In this document: positions 49,047 through 50,065 of the stretch, in pieces
Numbering within the stretch: position 1 is the first letter of the stretch
Layout of the letters: each line of letters opens with the position of its first letter
Origin: Prochlorococcus sp. AG-418-F08
GTDB lineage: Bacteria > Cyanobacteriota > Cyanobacteriia > PCC-6307 > Cyanobiaceae
Reading direction: 5' to 3'
NCBI GenBank assembly: GCA_003214295.1
Contig: QCLV01000009.1
Span: forward strand, 1 to 50,065
DNA length: 50,065 nucleotides
Notes under the pieces: model-generated
The model's database searches: none
Told to the model about the DNA's origin: nothing
The model's input: only the letters and a program-made list of their open reading frames with translations
Program-made: the position numbers and the translations under genes

Positions 49047-49610
49047 GTGAAAGCCTCTACTTTTTTAGTGAAAAATTCATTACCAAAAATATCTGGTCCA
49101 TGGAAATTAATGCTGCTTGGGGATGGAAGTCCAACTAGACATTTACAGCTTTTAACTAATCAAGAGACGAAAATTAAATTAATTTCAATGCAAGTAGATC
49201 CTCTATTCATCGAAGAAGGTCCTAAAGAATTAAATCAATTAAATGGACCTTTAATTAGAAGACAAGTATGGATTAAAAACAATAATAAAAACCTAGCATG
49301 GGCTGAAAGTTGGTGGAATGCAGAACAAGTGAATGAAAATTTAAAAGCCAAAGAAGAACCAATTTGGAAGAATTTAACGCAAGACAGATCAGAATTGTTT
49401 AGAGAAGTTGACCGAATTTCACTTGTTAATTCAAATTGGTTAGAGGATCAATTTTGTTTTAAAGGTCCATTCTGGTCAAGAAATTATAGATTTTTTCGAG
49501 ACAAAAAGCCCCTAACAATTATTAGAGAAGTATTCAATCCACATTTAGAAAGTTTATTAGGCTATTCAGGAATTAAAGAATTTACGAAACTATGCTCTTC
49601 TTCTTCTTGA
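49047..49610 (+). CDS. Chorismate lyase (plastoquinone head-group enzyme)
   Basis: A 187-residue protein of the cyanobacterial/Ycf21-type chorismate lyase family (DUF98), which releases pyruvate from chorismate to give 4-hydroxybenzoate for plastoquinone-9. Family motifs are WKLMLLGDGSPTRHLQLLTN, LIRRQVWIK, AESWWNAEQV and a closing FKGPFWSRNYRFFRDKKPLTIIREVF in which the last part is IIREVFNPHLE. The start is GTG at 49047; an ATG at 49040 is in a different frame. The C-terminal KLCSSSS is encoded by a CTT/TCT-rich stretch that overlaps the convergent gene by 21 bases. It follows mnmG by 60 bases. Confidence 0.85.
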   Translation: MKASTFLVKNSLPKISGPWKLMLLGDGSPTRHLQLLTNQETKIKLISMQVDPLFIEEGPKELNQLNGPLIRRQVWIKNNNKNLAWAESWWNAEQVNENLKAKEEPIWKNLTQDRSELFREVDRISLVNSNWLEDQFCFKGPFWSRNYRFFRDKKPLTIIREVFNPHLESLLGYSGIKEFTKLCSSSS

Positions 49611-50065
49611 TCTAGGAAGATTTCTTGATTTTGATTGAACTTTTTGATTTGATTGAACTCTCGAAGTATTATTCTCTTTTTCTGAAGCTCTTTGCCATCT
49701 TTCAACTTTGAAATCCATTTCATCTGGCCAATCTTCATCCTTACTCTCTTTCACATAAGGCAATTTTTTTTGCTCAGTTGCATGTATATTTGTTTGTTGC
49801 CTTAAAGATATTGCTTCTAGAGGTCTTTTTGAGTGCTGTTTAGCAGATTCATAAGAATTTGATTCTCTGGAAAATGTCTTAATATCGCTGTTATCGTCGT
49901 AAAAATTCTCATCATTCCAATCATCATTATCTTCATCAAAAAATAAATCCACTTTTTCAGATACCCATCTTCCTACTTTTTTAACACTCTTACTTGTTAT
50001 TCCTTGAAAATCTGAGTTCCTTCTTTTTCCTGGCCTAGCACCAGATACTCCATCAACAAATTGTC
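49590..50065 (-). CDS. Hypothetical protein, 5' end beyond the window
   Basis: The frame is open from the right edge to a TAG at 49590-49592, so this is the C-terminal part (about 157 residues) of a longer protein; a GTG at 49952 is internal. The visible part starts FVDGVSGARPGKRRNS, passes a short KKVGRWVSEKVDLFFDEDNDDW segment, then becomes acidic and polar, with two small motifs that look conserved (RPLEAISLRQQ and DWPDEMDFKVERWQR), and ends in Ser/Arg-rich SRNLPRSRRRRA. It is probably mostly disordered and could bind nucleic acid through its basic end. I do not recognise the family. It overlaps the chorismate lyase gene tail by 21 bases in convergent orientation. Confidence 0.7.
   Translation of the reverse strand, partial: QFVDGVSGARPGKRRNSDFQGITSKSVKKVGRWVSEKVDLFFDEDNDDWNDENFYDDNSDIKTFSRESNSYESAKQHSKRPLEAISLRQQTNIHATEQKKLPYVKESKDEDWPDEMDFKVERWQRASEKENNTSRVQSNQKVQSKSRNLPRSRRRRA

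Overview
The window reads as a continuous stretch of chromosome from a marine picocyanobacterium, most likely a high-light-adapted Prochlorococcus. The DNA is strongly A+T-rich and the genes are packed tightly: the longest gaps are under 200 bases and no stretch over 300 bases lacks a gene. The gene set is cyanobacterial: psbZ of photosystem II, sqdB and sqdX for the thylakoid sulfolipid, a chorismate lyase of the plastoquinone-pathway type, Ycf23- and Ycf37-like proteins, an aspartate kinase with a long ACT region, and a clpP-clpX pair behind trigger factor. I see no insertion sequence, prophage, CRISPR array, integrase or transferred island.

Layout. At 1-2.7 kb a leftward gyrB is followed by an SH3 lipo/periplasmic-type protein and a CrcB fluoride channel in one overlapping unit. 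At 2.8-6.2 kb, rightward: miaA, infC, then a GntR-type regulator joined to cysE. secA (leftward) fills 6.2-9.0 kb. At 9.1-11 kb lie a GNAT acetyltransferase, an NTF2-like protein, tRNA-Gly(GCC), ribH and psbZ. At 11-17.4 kb: mutS, cobH (opposite strand), holA and lysC. At 17.4-23.3 kb: uvrB with ycf23, tilS and RNase J. At 23.4-25.3 kb, asd and dapA run toward the RNase J gene, while tig-clpP-clpX-dnaX run the other way to 30.9 kb. At 30.9-33.7 kb are a membrane glycosyltransferase and a SpoIID-domain protein. At 33.8-35.8 kb: rpmI, rplT, a TPR protein and thiG. At 36-38.3 kb: sqdB-sqdX. At 38.3-44.1 kb, leftward: a small unknown, then gcvP, gcvH, a PLP enzyme of the aluminium-resistance/methionine gamma-lyase group and an HTH-like protein (transcribed in the reverse of that order). 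At 44.1-49.6 kb, rightward: a delta-9 desaturase, rplI, dnaB, mnmG and chorismate lyase. An unknown protein enters from the right edge.

Functional themes are housekeeping: replication and repair (gyrB, holA, dnaX, dnaB, mutS, uvrB), translation and tRNA modification (infC, L35, L20, L9, miaA, tilS, mnmG), protein export and quality control (secA, tig, clpP, clpX), aspartate-family amino acids (lysC, asd, dapA), glycine cleavage (gcvP, gcvH) and thylakoid lipids (sqdB, sqdX, desC and possibly mgdA).

I did not find a convincing undescribed multi-gene system. The items most worth checking are a perfect 11-bp hairpin followed by a T10 tract in the gyrB leader, an HTH-like protein heading the gcvHP transcript and sharing a tiny divergent promoter with the desaturase, the GntR-cysE pair, a Lys/Thr tandem-repeat tail on trigger factor, and AT-only palindromes that span both stop codons of convergent gene pairs. 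All calls rest on reading the sequence and memory of families; no database search was run.
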